A DNA stretch of 37,687 nucleotides from a virus. The translations under genes and the position numbers were made by a program. The notes below the pieces were generated by a model. That model saw only the letters and a list, made by a program, of their open reading frames with translations, was not told the DNA's origin and did no database searches. Positions 32,129 through 37,687 of the stretch are shown in pieces (the stretch's first letter is position 1; every line of letters starts with the position of its first letter). Location: IMG/VR virus record IMGVR_UViG_3300032116_000593, positions 1 through 37,687 of that record, one strand, 5' to 3'.

Positions 32129-32145
32129 CTTGAATATATATACAC
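32129..32145 (-). promoter_or_regulatory. Putative late promoter (GTGTATA type) of thioredoxin-tmRNA unit
   Basis: The minus strand reads AAGTGTATATATATTCAAGG, 47 bases before the thioredoxin ATG. It is the closest match to the 17053 element (TGTGTATATATTACTAGG). The transcript would include thioredoxin, tmRNA and tRNA-Ser. Confidence 0.45.
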
Positions 32146-32155
32146 TTTTATTATA

Positions 32156-32332
32156 TTACATATCTTTCTCAATGAGTTGTTTATTCTGTAAATTGAATAG
32201 TTTGGCCATCAAATAGAATCGTTCATCATCTAAGATGTTTATCTCTTGATTTATTAACTCAATTCTACGCTTGATAGCATCTAAATCATTATCATTTAGA
32301 TAATCTATAAGTTGACTTTCTCTTTTAGTCAT
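32156..32332 (-). CDS. Small helical protein
   Basis: 58 residues from the ATG at 32332, which overlaps the stop of the tiny membrane gene upstream as ATGA. It is a single long amphipathic, coiled-coil-like helix (DAIKRRIELINQEINILDDE). No known family. Confidence 0.6.
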   Translation of the reverse strand: MTKRESQLIDYLNDNDLDAIKRRIELINQEINILDDERFYLMAKLFNLQNKQLIEKDM

Positions 32333-32421
32333 TTTTTTTCTTTCATACATATTAGAACAGTAAATATGCCACAAAGTATATAAACTAATCCTAAAATCAT
32401 CCAAACATAAAACTCATTCAT
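32329..32421 (-). CDS. Tiny single-pass membrane protein
   Basis: 30 residues: one hydrophobic helix (FYVWMILGLVYILCGIFTVL) and a basic end (MKEKK). AGGA lies eight bases before the ATG, and the stop overlaps the next start (ATGA), which supports real translation. Function unknown. Confidence 0.5.
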   Translation of the reverse strand: MNEFYVWMILGLVYILCGIFTVLICMKEKK

Positions 32422-32510
32422 CTTTATTTTCCTGTTTAAATTATATATGGATATTTATCTTTTTCAGAAAATGTATTAAAGTTCGTGCCAGTATAATACC
32501 GAGACTAACC

Positions 32511-32669
32511 TCAAATATTTTGGAAAGACTCAGATATAACATTATGTTTAACTTCCTGCTGATACTGTCTTGGCTTTTTGTAGCCCATAAATACTTGGCT
32601 AGTAATAACCCCCATGCCAGTGATAAGGGTTACTACTATACCTACGATAAATATGGTAAAGTTGCTCAT
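32511..32669 (-). CDS. Small single-pass membrane protein
   Basis: 52 residues from the ATG at 32669, overlapping the upstream stop as ATGA. An N-terminal helix (FTIFIVGIVVTLITGMGVIT) is followed by a polar tail with basic and Gln residues. No known family; an envelope role is likely from topology only. Confidence 0.55.
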   Translation of the reverse strand: MSNFTIFIVGIVVTLITGMGVITSQVFMGYKKPRQYQQEVKHNVISESFQNI

Positions 32670-32824
32670 TTGAATAAATTCCCTAGAGAAAGGATGCTTG
32701 GAACCCACAATCCTACGAATAGTGCCTGCTGCCTGTTAAGGTCACTATCTCCTGCAAACCATAGCGTAACACTAAAAACAAAACTAGCAAATGCGGCTAC
32801 AATAAAATAATTTCGACTGTTCAT
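32666..32824 (-). CDS. Small two-helix membrane protein
   Basis: 52 residues: MNSRNYFIVAAFASFVFSVT and ALFVGLWVPSILSLGNLF are two membrane helices joined by a short polar loop (GDSDLNRQ). The second helix motif with LFVGLWVPSIL is like small bacterial two-helix proteins of unknown role. AAGGA precedes the ATG; the stop overlaps the next gene (ATGA). Confidence 0.6.
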   Translation of the reverse strand: MNSRNYFIVAAFASFVFSVTLWFAGDSDLNRQQALFVGLWVPSILSLGNLFK

Positions 32825-32839
32825 AATATTTCCTTTTTG

Positions 32840-33022
32840 TTAAATTTGAAACTCTTTTAGTATTTCCAATATTCGTCGGGCTAACGCGGCACCGCCGACA
32901 ATTCTTCCATCAGTATAGTCTTCGCCATAACCAGCATTACATTCATGCTGCTTTTGACGATCTATTTTTTCATTACATAACTTGATAACTTCAAGTATTC
33001 TATCTTTTTGTTTTTGATTCAT
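32840..33022 (-). CDS. Small hypothetical protein
   Basis: 60 residues from the ATG at 33022 (an in-frame TTG at 33031 is less likely). The first half is a basic helix (MNQKQKDRILEVIKLCNEK); the rest includes GYGEDYTDGRIVGGAALARR. It overlaps the gene upstream by 23 bases. Function unknown. Confidence 0.6.
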   Translation of the reverse strand: MNQKQKDRILEVIKLCNEKIDRQKQHECNAGYGEDYTDGRIVGGAALARRILEILKEFQI

Positions 33023-33179
33023 TATCTTCAAAGCCTTGATTATATGCTGCTTCTAGCCAGCTTTTTATTTGCAGCCAATTATCTATAGGATCTTTGGGGC
33101 GTTTTACAAGATCATCGTATATTCTCTCCATTCGTAAAGAGAATCCCTCAGATTCGTTAAGCCATTCATTAAAAGTCAT
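33000..33179 (-). CDS. Small soluble hypothetical protein
   Basis: 59 residues, starting MTFNEWLNESEGFSLRMERI, with SWLEAAYNQGFED near the end, the kind of short helical protein common in early phage regions. A consensus sigma70 promoter lies 29 bases before the ATG and AAAGGT precedes the start. Function unknown. Confidence 0.6.
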   Translation of the reverse strand: MTFNEWLNESEGFSLRMERIYDDLVKRPKDPIDNWLQIKSWLEAAYNQGFEDNESKTKR

Positions 33180-33207
33180 GAATCTACCTTTTCAATCTGT
33201 ACAAACT

Positions 33208-33235
33208 ATTATACCGCAATTGAGTCTTTTGTCAA
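33208..33235 (-). promoter_or_regulatory. Consensus sigma70 promoter
   Basis: The minus strand has TTGACA, a 16-base spacer and TATAAT, overlapping the last codons of the phosphoesterase gene and placed 29 bases before the ATG at 33179. It should drive the small membrane-protein genes toward 32511. Confidence 0.85.
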
Positions 33236-33826
33236 CTGGTAAGTTTCCAATTCGTCTAAACATCTAAACTTAGTATTACCGTATTGTATATTTTTAGATC
33301 TATGCCAGTGACCAAAAAACCACAATTTTGGTTGATGAATATTAAGTAACTCTTGTAAAGCCCAAGTAGTATTGTTCTCAATTATTCTTTGATCCATATG
33401 CAACATTTGAGTGGCAATATCAAATGGGCAATCATGAGAGATTACTACATCCGGCTTTACTGAGCGGTATAGTTCTCTGGCTTTCATAAATTGATCAATT
33501 GTTACTTGCTCATCTTGCCACCAATCTATTCCTATAGTTCTATGCTGTATATCAATGCTATAAGCTCCACGGTAATAGAAAAAATCTATTCCATTTAACC
33601 TTGTATAGCCATAATCTCCCAAAAAGTGAGAATGATTATAGCAGATATCATAGTTATCATGATTACCGGGTAGAATAAGATGTCTTGTTGAATCAACATT
33701 CGACAAAGTATCATACTTAAAACCGAAATCACCAATCTGGATCGTATATGGGTGACGTTTAGTTTGTCTAATAATTTCATGGTAATGCTTATATTTACCG
33801 TGAACATCACCGATTAATGTAATCAT
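33209..33826 (-). CDS. Calcineurin-like metallophosphoesterase
   Basis: 205 residues with the binuclear metal motifs in order: GDVHG (residues 6-10), IGDFGFKYD, GNHDNYD, VISHDCP and FFGHWHRSK. Such enzymes hydrolyse phosphomonoesters or diesters; phage members have been linked to RNA or nucleotide phosphate removal and protein phosphatase activity. The substrate is not predictable here. The start overlaps the lipoprotein gene by 20 bases, and a consensus promoter lies 35 bases upstream of the ATG. Confidence 0.9.
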   Translation of the reverse strand: MITLIGDVHGKYKHYHEIIRQTKRHPYTIQIGDFGFKYDTLSNVDSTRHLILPGNHDNYDICYNHSHFLGDYGYTRLNGIDFFYYRGAYSIDIQHRTIGIDWWQDEQVTIDQFMKARELYRSVKPDVVISHDCPFDIATQMLHMDQRIIENNTTWALQELLNIHQPKLWFFGHWHRSKNIQYGNTKFRCLDELETYQLTKDSIAV

Positions 33827-34031
33827 TTGTATTTTCTGTGTTAGGAATCTTGTTTTCTAGATTATAACCGCTAAAGGGGAAGTTGTCAAGTCGAACACAT
33901 TTTTCTTCTCCATCTCTGGATATAGAAATATAATACATGTCTTGACTTTGATGATATTTATTTTTATGTTCTCCGCATCCAGAGAAACATAATGCCAATA
34001 ATAATAGATATTCCCAATGATTATTTTTCAT
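33807..34031 (-). CDS. Small lipoprotein
   Basis: 74 residues with a type II signal peptide: HWEYLLLLALCFSGCGEHKN, lipobox FSGC, so Cys19 or so is the lipidated residue. The mature part is short and polar (YYISISRDGEEKCVRLDNF). Phage lipoproteins of this size often block receptors or serve in superinfection exclusion, but no such family is recognised. The phosphoesterase promoter lies within it. Confidence 0.7.
   Translation of the reverse strand: MKNNHWEYLLLLALCFSGCGEHKNKYHQSQDMYYISISRDGEEKCVRLDNFPFSGYNLENKIPNTENTNDYINR
33861..33889 (-). promoter_or_regulatory. Consensus sigma70 promoter of the phosphoesterase gene
   Basis: The minus strand has TTGACA, a 17-base spacer and TATAAT, all within the lipoprotein coding region and 35 bases before the phosphoesterase ATG. 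The full consensus match in a coding region argues for function. Confidence 0.8.
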
Positions 34032-34233
34032 TTAAATCCACCGTTATTTCTGCTCCATCAAATACCCAGTGATCCATATTATCTCTTATATTAAGACCAA
34101 TAGGTTTATTTACAACCTTAAATTTTACATCAAAAATACCGCTAAGTCCTTGATTATGATAAAGATACTTTATAAGAGCATCCCTAACATCTTCATTACT
34201 CATACTAATGTGGGTCTTATTATTAATTTTCAT
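34021..34233 (-). CDS. Small hypothetical protein
   Basis: 70 residues: a helical start (SNEDVRDALIKYLYHNQGLS) and a beta-like second half (DVKFKVVNKPIGLNIRDNMD) ending in FDGAEITVDL. No family recognised. It overlaps genes on both sides by 11 bases. Confidence 0.6.
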   Translation of the reverse strand: MKINNKTHISMSNEDVRDALIKYLYHNQGLSGIFDVKFKVVNKPIGLNIRDNMDHWVFDGAEITVDLNEK

Positions 34234-34369
34234 TTACAAAATCTTTTAGTTTCTTAATAGCACTGTCGATTGTTTTAACAACAGCCCCACTTAATGCGTA
34301 GTCTTTTTTATAAGATGCTAAGGCATCTAGTATCTTCCATGCTTCGTTTTTGTTAATATTAATGCTCAT
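34223..34369 (-). CDS. Tiny helical protein
   Basis: 48 residues, helical and basic (NEAWKILDALASYKKDYALS; TIDSAIKKLKDFV). Its start overlaps the upstream stop as ATGA and its end overlaps the next gene by 11 bases, which supports translation. Function unknown. Confidence 0.55.
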   Translation of the reverse strand: MSININKNEAWKILDALASYKKDYALSGAVVKTIDSAIKKLKDFVNEN

Positions 34370-34536
34370 ACAAATAACCTATCCTTTAGTAAGTCTCTAA
34401 CTGTTTCTGTTACATTAATTCCGTCAACGATAATATCGTCGCTTCCACCCTTAATAGGATTAGACGGCATCTTTTCTGATACTCTATTATAGAGCCAGAA
34501 TATAACGAATTTTTGTTCTTTGGTGAGATTATCCAT
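34366..34536 (-). CDS. Tiny hypothetical protein
   Basis: 56 residues: MDNLTKEQKFVIFWLYNRVS then an acidic part with DDIIVDGINVTETVRDLL. The ATG is joined to the preceding stop as TAATG and the stop to the next start as ATGA. Function unknown. Confidence 0.55.
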   Translation of the reverse strand: MDNLTKEQKFVIFWLYNRVSEKMPSNPIKGGSDDIIVDGINVTETVRDLLKDRLFV

Positions 34537-34895
34537 TACCATTGATTCCTATAAATTCCGGGTTGTAATCTTGGTTCATATGGTTTGACAATCCATCCCA
34601 TCATCATTAAGTCCAGTTTGATCTCGTCGGTAATAATTCCCTCGTTTCCAGAACAATACCAATCCATATAATTACCACTTCTGATTATATCAGCAATTAT
34701 ACCGCCAGCCATTCTCCAAGAACAAGTCCACTCTTTATCGCCATAAAAGAATCGGTTATTGCATAATGCCCCATATAAATCTTTACAATATACTGGACCG
34801 TTAACACATTTCGCAACTATACGTTCATTATTAAAAAGATCGTATTCCAAATCTGGTTTGTCAAAAGTTTCTTTTATTACATCGTCTAGGACCAT
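34536..34895 (-). CDS. Hypothetical protein
   Basis: 119 residues from the ATG at 34895; an in-frame TTG six bases upstream is an alternative. It has several Trp and Cys residues (EWTCSWRMAGGIIADIIRSG; MDWYCSGNEG) and resembles no family I know. No membrane segment. It overlaps the upstream gene by 10 bases. Confidence 0.6.
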   Translation of the reverse strand: MVLDDVIKETFDKPDLEYDLFNNERIVAKCVNGPVYCKDLYGALCNNRFFYGDKEWTCSWRMAGGIIADIIRSGNYMDWYCSGNEGIITDEIKLDLMMMGWIVKPYEPRLQPGIYRNQW

Positions 34896-35617
34896 AAACA
34901 ATCTCTTATTTTAATTAGTTCAATGAGTTTTTCTGTATCTTCTTTATCGTAATTGTCTTCCATTTCAGCAATCTTTCGATAATAATACTTACCATCTTTT
35001 TCTTTAGTGAATAGATCGTAAGGGTTTTGTCTGTAATTTCTATCTAACCACCAATTGTAAAGTTCTAGAATTTTTTGAGATGATATAGCATGAGCGGTGG
35101 GTTTACCATAATCTTCATCATCTGGATTAAATCCACAGTCCTCATCTAATTTCAATTGACCCGCCCAGTTTAGGTAATCCAGCCCTGCCTGCTTACATCT
35201 TCCTTTAATAAATTTATAGTTTCGTTCTGGATAAGCTTTCATAGTATGAGCAAGTTCGCTCTCAACAAAAATAACCAATTCATTAAACAACCCATTAAGA
35301 ATACGATAGTCAAGATCATGATACTTCCCCGGCTTTAATCCTGTTCGTAAATAATGAAGTTTGTCAATATATCTATTACGAATATAAACTTCTATGGTAT
35401 AGTAAATATCCATAGGAAGATGCACAATATCCTGTAAAAAGTTTAGAAATTCTTCAGCAATCCAGTGTCGGAAAGGATGTTTTGTTTTAGATTCTTGTCT
35501 CCAAGTTTCCCATTCATCTAAACCTAATGCTAAAGGTTTAGTATTTCCCCTAATAAGATTGGCGAACTGTGAGCAACTCCAGTAATCAAATCTGGCTCTT
35601 TTGTTTAGTTTTAACAT
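34886..35617 (-). CDS. Conserved-looking large-phage protein, unknown function
   Basis: 243 residues, soluble and aromatic-rich. The start FDYWSCSQFANLIRGNTKPL with DEWETWRQE is a pattern I associate with uncharacterised proteins of large phages. Internal segments (DIYYTIEVYIRNRYIDKLHY) are helical. No catalytic motif is seen. It is the largest gene of the early cluster. Confidence 0.65.
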   Translation of the reverse strand: MLKLNKRARFDYWSCSQFANLIRGNTKPLALGLDEWETWRQESKTKHPFRHWIAEEFLNFLQDIVHLPMDIYYTIEVYIRNRYIDKLHYLRTGLKPGKYHDLDYRILNGLFNELVIFVESELAHTMKAYPERNYKFIKGRCKQAGLDYLNWAGQLKLDEDCGFNPDDEDYGKPTAHAISSQKILELYNWWLDRNYRQNPYDLFTKEKDGKYYYRKIAEMEDNYDKEDTEKLIELIKIRDCLWS

Positions 35618-35619
35618 TT

Positions 35620-35868
35620 TTATTCTTTAAATTTGACCATTAAATATGTACCAATAAATGCACCAGACGCTAGTGGGATTAAGTAGTAAATGTTCTTACT
35701 ATATGATACCACTCCAAACGCCAGTAGACTGTAAATTATAGCAGTCAGAATAGCAGCTGTAAAGGCCCGTTTTTTGTTAACGCTCATGATGTACCAAGCG
35801 TATAACATATCTATTACAACATAAGTTGCAAAGATCGTGGCGGCGGTTATATATGAAAATTCATCCAT
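35620..35868 (-). CDS. Three-helix small membrane protein
   Basis: 82 residues with three hydrophobic segments (ITAATIFATYVVIDMLYAWY; AFTAAILTAIIYSLLAFGVV; YYLIPLASGAFIGTYLMV) and little else. The short basic loop VNKKR suggests a cytoplasmic loop between helices 1 and 2. Function unknown. Confidence 0.65.
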   Translation of the reverse strand: MDEFSYITAATIFATYVVIDMLYAWYIMSVNKKRAFTAAILTAIIYSLLAFGVVSYSKNIYYLIPLASGAFIGTYLMVKFKE

Positions 35869-36167
35869 TATAAATACTCCGTTCCATTAAGAGGATCATA
35901 GTCATAGGGATAATTAAATGGCCCCAAAACTTTTCGTCGTTTCTCTTTAAGAAAACTTAATACTTCATTGAAACAACTTTCACAAAGTTCAACGCTATAT
36001 TTAGTTCCATCTTGATCAGAAAAATATCCCCATGTTGCTACAATCGTGGCATATTCATGGTCGAATGATGGTTCAACTGTAGGAACTTCTTTGGTACATG
36101 ATTGTCCACAGCAATCGCATAAGATTTGGTCAACAACTTTAGTAATTTTTTCTTTGAATGTTCTCAT
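35868..36167 (-). CDS. Small zinc-binding protein
   Basis: 99 residues. The N-terminal CDCCGQSC cluster and the later CESCFNEVLSFL pair look like a zinc ribbon or treble-clef zinc site. The intervening part contains WGYFSDQDGTKYSVELCESC. Possible role in nucleic-acid or protein binding. Start and stop overlap the neighbours. Confidence 0.65.
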   Translation of the reverse strand: MRTFKEKITKVVDQILCDCCGQSCTKEVPTVEPSFDHEYATIVATWGYFSDQDGTKYSVELCESCFNEVLSFLKEKRRKVLGPFNYPYDYDPLNGTEYL

Positions 36168-36352
36168 AGATACTTATAGTCTTTCAGAATATTATACAAA
36201 TTTTTAAGTTCAGTTTCTTCTAGTCTGAGTTCGTGTGGATCACTATTATTATAACTAAAAACTTTAACCAGATAAGGTTTCTTTTTCAAGTTAGGATTGT
36301 GATGAATTTCAATTAGATCAAACTCTAGCACTATTGTTCGTAGTTTGGTCAT
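36164..36352 (-). CDS. Small hypothetical protein
   Basis: 62 residues from the ATG at 36352; an in-frame start at 36424 would overlap the upstream gene by more than 100 bases and is disfavoured. Sequence MTKLRTIVLEFDLIEIHHNP then basic and acidic helical parts. The start is not certain. Function unknown. Confidence 0.5.
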   Translation of the reverse strand: MTKLRTIVLEFDLIEIHHNPNLKKKPYLVKVFSYNNSDPHELRLEETELKNLYNILKDYKYL

Positions 36353-36785
36353 AAGTTCTGTTTCTGCATTTATCGCAAAGCGTACTAATCCATCCACCCT
36401 TATTAGGCTTTCCTCTTTCTCCACAAGCCTCGCAAATCTTATAACTCATGGCATTAGCCATACCAACCAAACCACCAACGTAACTGTCTCCACCAGAGTA
36501 GTAAACCCTAAGTCCACCAAATTTTTCTTTAACTTGGTCAAACTTTACGGGAACATAATCGCTCTTATAATCTGGATCAGTTTTCTGCTTGAATTCTGTA
36601 TTCCAAACTATATTTTCCTCATGCTGACTAATCATCCAACATAGAGAAGATAATATATCATACCAACCAATACCGCACTCGCACCCCCAGCTCATACATG
36701 ATTCCATTGGAGATTTGTGTCTATTGCTAAACATATCGGGATACTTCTCATAAAGAGTTTCCCAAGTCTCTATGCTTTCACTCAT
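36318..36785 (-). CDS. Zinc-ribbon protein of a phage/bacterial conserved type
   Basis: 155 residues. The segment FDQVKEKFGGLRVYYSGGD followed by ICEACGERGKPNKGGWISTL and CDKCRNRT is a pattern I recognise from uncharacterised proteins widespread in phages and bacteria; two CxxC pairs likely bind zinc. The N-terminal half has its own Cys/Trp-rich part (CMSWGCECGIGWYDIL). Function unknown. Confidence 0.7.
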   Translation of the reverse strand: MSESIETWETLYEKYPDMFSNRHKSPMESCMSWGCECGIGWYDILSSLCWMISQHEENIVWNTEFKQKTDPDYKSDYVPVKFDQVKEKFGGLRVYYSGGDSYVGGLVGMANAMSYKICEACGERGKPNKGGWISTLCDKCRNRTYDQTTNNSARV

Positions 36786-36787
36786 AT

Positions 36788-37081
36788 TTAAACCTTTACC
36801 TTATAATACTTTTCACAACGCTGAATAAATCGTGGCAGCATCTTACGAAGATGGTGCGGAATACCATCAAGGGAATTAAAAGTATCAGTATATGCACGAC
36901 CAATAGCGATCTTCAATCCAAGCTTCTTGCTAAATCTATCGCCCTTGCGACACTGAGCATATCCAATATTAAACTCGCCGTTATCGCCCGTCTTGATAGC
37001 AACTAGAACTCCACGGGGAGTATTATCCTTATCACGACTATAAGTAATCAACGTATACTGCGGAACATCAACTTCGTTCAT
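36788..37081 (-). CDS. Hypothetical basic protein, first gene of an early unit
   Basis: 97 residues, beta-like in the first half (QYTLITYSRDKDNTPRGVLV) and basic toward the end (GIPHHLRKMLPRFIQRCEKY). A sigma70 promoter lies 38 bases before the ATG and AAGGAG precedes it, so it heads the transcription unit running to about 33.8 kb. Function unknown. Confidence 0.65.
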   Translation of the reverse strand: MNEVDVPQYTLITYSRDKDNTPRGVLVAIKTGDNGEFNIGYAQCRKGDRFSKKLGLKIAIGRAYTDTFNSLDGIPHHLRKMLPRFIQRCEKYYKVKV

Positions 37082-37118
37082 TTATAGTTCTCCTTGTTTA
37101 ATTATAACTCACAACATC

Positions 37119-37147
37119 ATTCTACAACGATCATCGGCAATTGTCAA
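37119..37147 (-). promoter_or_regulatory. Sigma70-type promoter
   Basis: The minus strand has TTGACA, a 17-base spacer and TAGAAT. The -35 surroundings (GACTG, TTGACAATTGCCGAT) nearly repeat those of the rIIA promoter at 27194, indicating a related early promoter. Confidence 0.82.
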
Positions 37148-37178
37148 GGTCAGTCTTAAAAAATTTTGTTGCAGCAAT

Positions 37179-37352
37179 TTATTTTAATTTAATCACAATG
37201 TTATCAATATTATTTCTTAGTCTCAATAGATCATCTATAGTCAAAAATTTTACCCTTTTTAATAATTCAAATTTAATATGATCTTTTGTTCGTTCAAAGT
37301 CTATATTATAAGTTTGACCATCATCAAGAGTATAGATAATTGGCTCAATCAT
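37179..37352 (-). CDS. Small hypothetical protein
   Basis: 57 residues: MIEPIIYTLDDGQTYNIDFE, then a helical basic part (HIKFELLKRVKFLTIDDLLR). The start overlaps the upstream stop as ATGA. It ends just before the promoter at 37119; no clear terminator is seen after it. Function unknown. Confidence 0.6.
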   Translation of the reverse strand: MIEPIIYTLDDGQTYNIDFERTKDHIKFELLKRVKFLTIDDLLRLRNNIDNIVIKLK

Positions 37353-37585
37353 TTTTTAGCCTTTTTCTTAGATAATCTTGTTTCAGACTTTCTGGACTGA
37401 GGGGCTTTAGGAATCTTTTCCCACTTTTTATCCACTAGATTCATTTCTATAATACGATATGGTCGCCCATCAAAGTCAGCATTTAAAAAGTGTGACTCTG
37501 CGATCTTATAGGTTTTACAAACCATTTCTACGCCTTCATAAATAGATGCAGCACCATATTCACAAACTATAGCATAAACTTTCAT
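37349..37585 (-). CDS. Small hypothetical protein with basic tail
   Basis: 78 residues: MKVYAIVCEYGAASIYEGVE, KTYKIAESHFLNADFDGRPY and a very Lys/Arg-rich end (SRKSETRLSKKKAKK). The N-terminal pattern looks like a small ferredoxin-like alpha/beta fold. Overlaps both neighbours by four bases (ATGA). Function unknown. Confidence 0.6.
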   Translation of the reverse strand: MKVYAIVCEYGAASIYEGVEMVCKTYKIAESHFLNADFDGRPYRIIEMNLVDKKWEKIPKAPQSRKSETRLSKKKAKK

Positions 37586-37687
37586 TTTGTTCCCTTTGCA
37601 TAATTCATTCCTGCTTCAAATCCAGATACAAAATAATTAAAAGAGTTTGGAACACTCCTATACCATCCTTCGCCAAGCCAAATCTCT
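37582..37687 (-). CDS. Partial gene at the window end (C-terminal part)
   Basis: An open frame enters from beyond the window edge and ends at TGA 37582-37584, overlapping the next start as ATGA. The 34 visible residues include NSFNYFVSGFEAGMNYAKGT. A true gene is likely from the overlap; its identity cannot be judged. Confidence 0.5.
   Translation of the reverse strand, partial: EIWLGEGWYRSVPNSFNYFVSGFEAGMNYAKGTK

Noticed and set aside
37150-37178. Possible terminator before the 37119 promoter
   Set aside because: A T-rich stretch is present, but the only inverted repeat (TTGCTGCAA) is too short and weak to call.
1-37687. CRISPR arrays, insertion sequences, integrase, attachment sites, diversity-generating retroelement
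   Set aside because: No regular repeat-spacer pattern, transposase, integrase or reverse transcriptase reading frame was found on either strand.

Overview
This window reads as one stretch of a large, tailed, T4-like (myovirus-type) bacteriophage genome, probably from an environmental sample. The supporting genes are a UvsX/RecA recombinase, RIIA and RIIB, PhoH, SSB, a class Ia ribonucleotide reductase, dUTPase, dCMP deaminase, ThyX, a small phage-type sigma factor, tail-fibre proteins sharing an N-terminal domain, and many short overlapping genes joined by ATGA or TAATG. The DNA is AT-rich. Every gene but one (28811-29170) lies on the minus strand, so transcription runs from high to low coordinates. 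Lipoprotein signals and an exported thioredoxin suggest a Gram-negative-type host; no host genes are visible.

Layout in transcription order. 37.7-31.8 kb holds about 25 tiny early-type genes: zinc-ribbon proteins, short membrane proteins, a lipoprotein, a calcineurin-like phosphoesterase and a Sec-exported thioredoxin, with strong sigma70-type promoters. 31.75-31.29 kb holds a complete tmRNA gene and a tRNA-Ser with the unusual anticodon ACU. 31.3-28.8 kb holds small structural-looking proteins, an HNH nuclease, an exported trypsin-like protease and the single forward gene. 28.7-20.9 kb holds thyX, rIIA/rIIB, guaC (GMP reductase), a methyltransferase, dCMP deaminase and ssb. 20.8-17.1 kb is an operon that starts at a sigma70 promoter and ends with the phage sigma factor. 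17.0-8.1 kb is a late-looking virion/envelope block: a structural protein, a membrane-anchored PAS protein, a two-helix membrane protein, a papain-like peptidase, two tandem copies of a fibre-plus-protease module, a lipoprotein and three membrane proteins. 8.0-0 kb holds nrdA, nrdB, dut, phoH, small unknown genes, uvsX, a PD-(D/E)XK nuclease and a cut-off gene that may be a UvsY-type mediator.

Proposed logic (inference): host sigma70 promoters drive the early genes. One of them (20850-20877) drives the operon whose last gene is the phage sigma factor. A GTGTATA-type element, seen upstream of several structural or exported genes, begins two bases after that sigma gene and may be its target. 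The nucleotide genes (nrdA, nrdB, dut, dCMP deaminase, thyX, guaC) would bias pools toward an AT-rich genome.

The most unusual elements are the tmRNA and its neighbouring A34 tRNA-Ser, the duplicated fibre/serine-protease module, the membrane PAS / two-helix / papain-like gene group, and the lipoprotein with a GTG...GDGH cysteine motif. No CRISPR array, insertion sequence, integrase or attachment site was seen, and no gene-free stretch exceeds about 130 bases.
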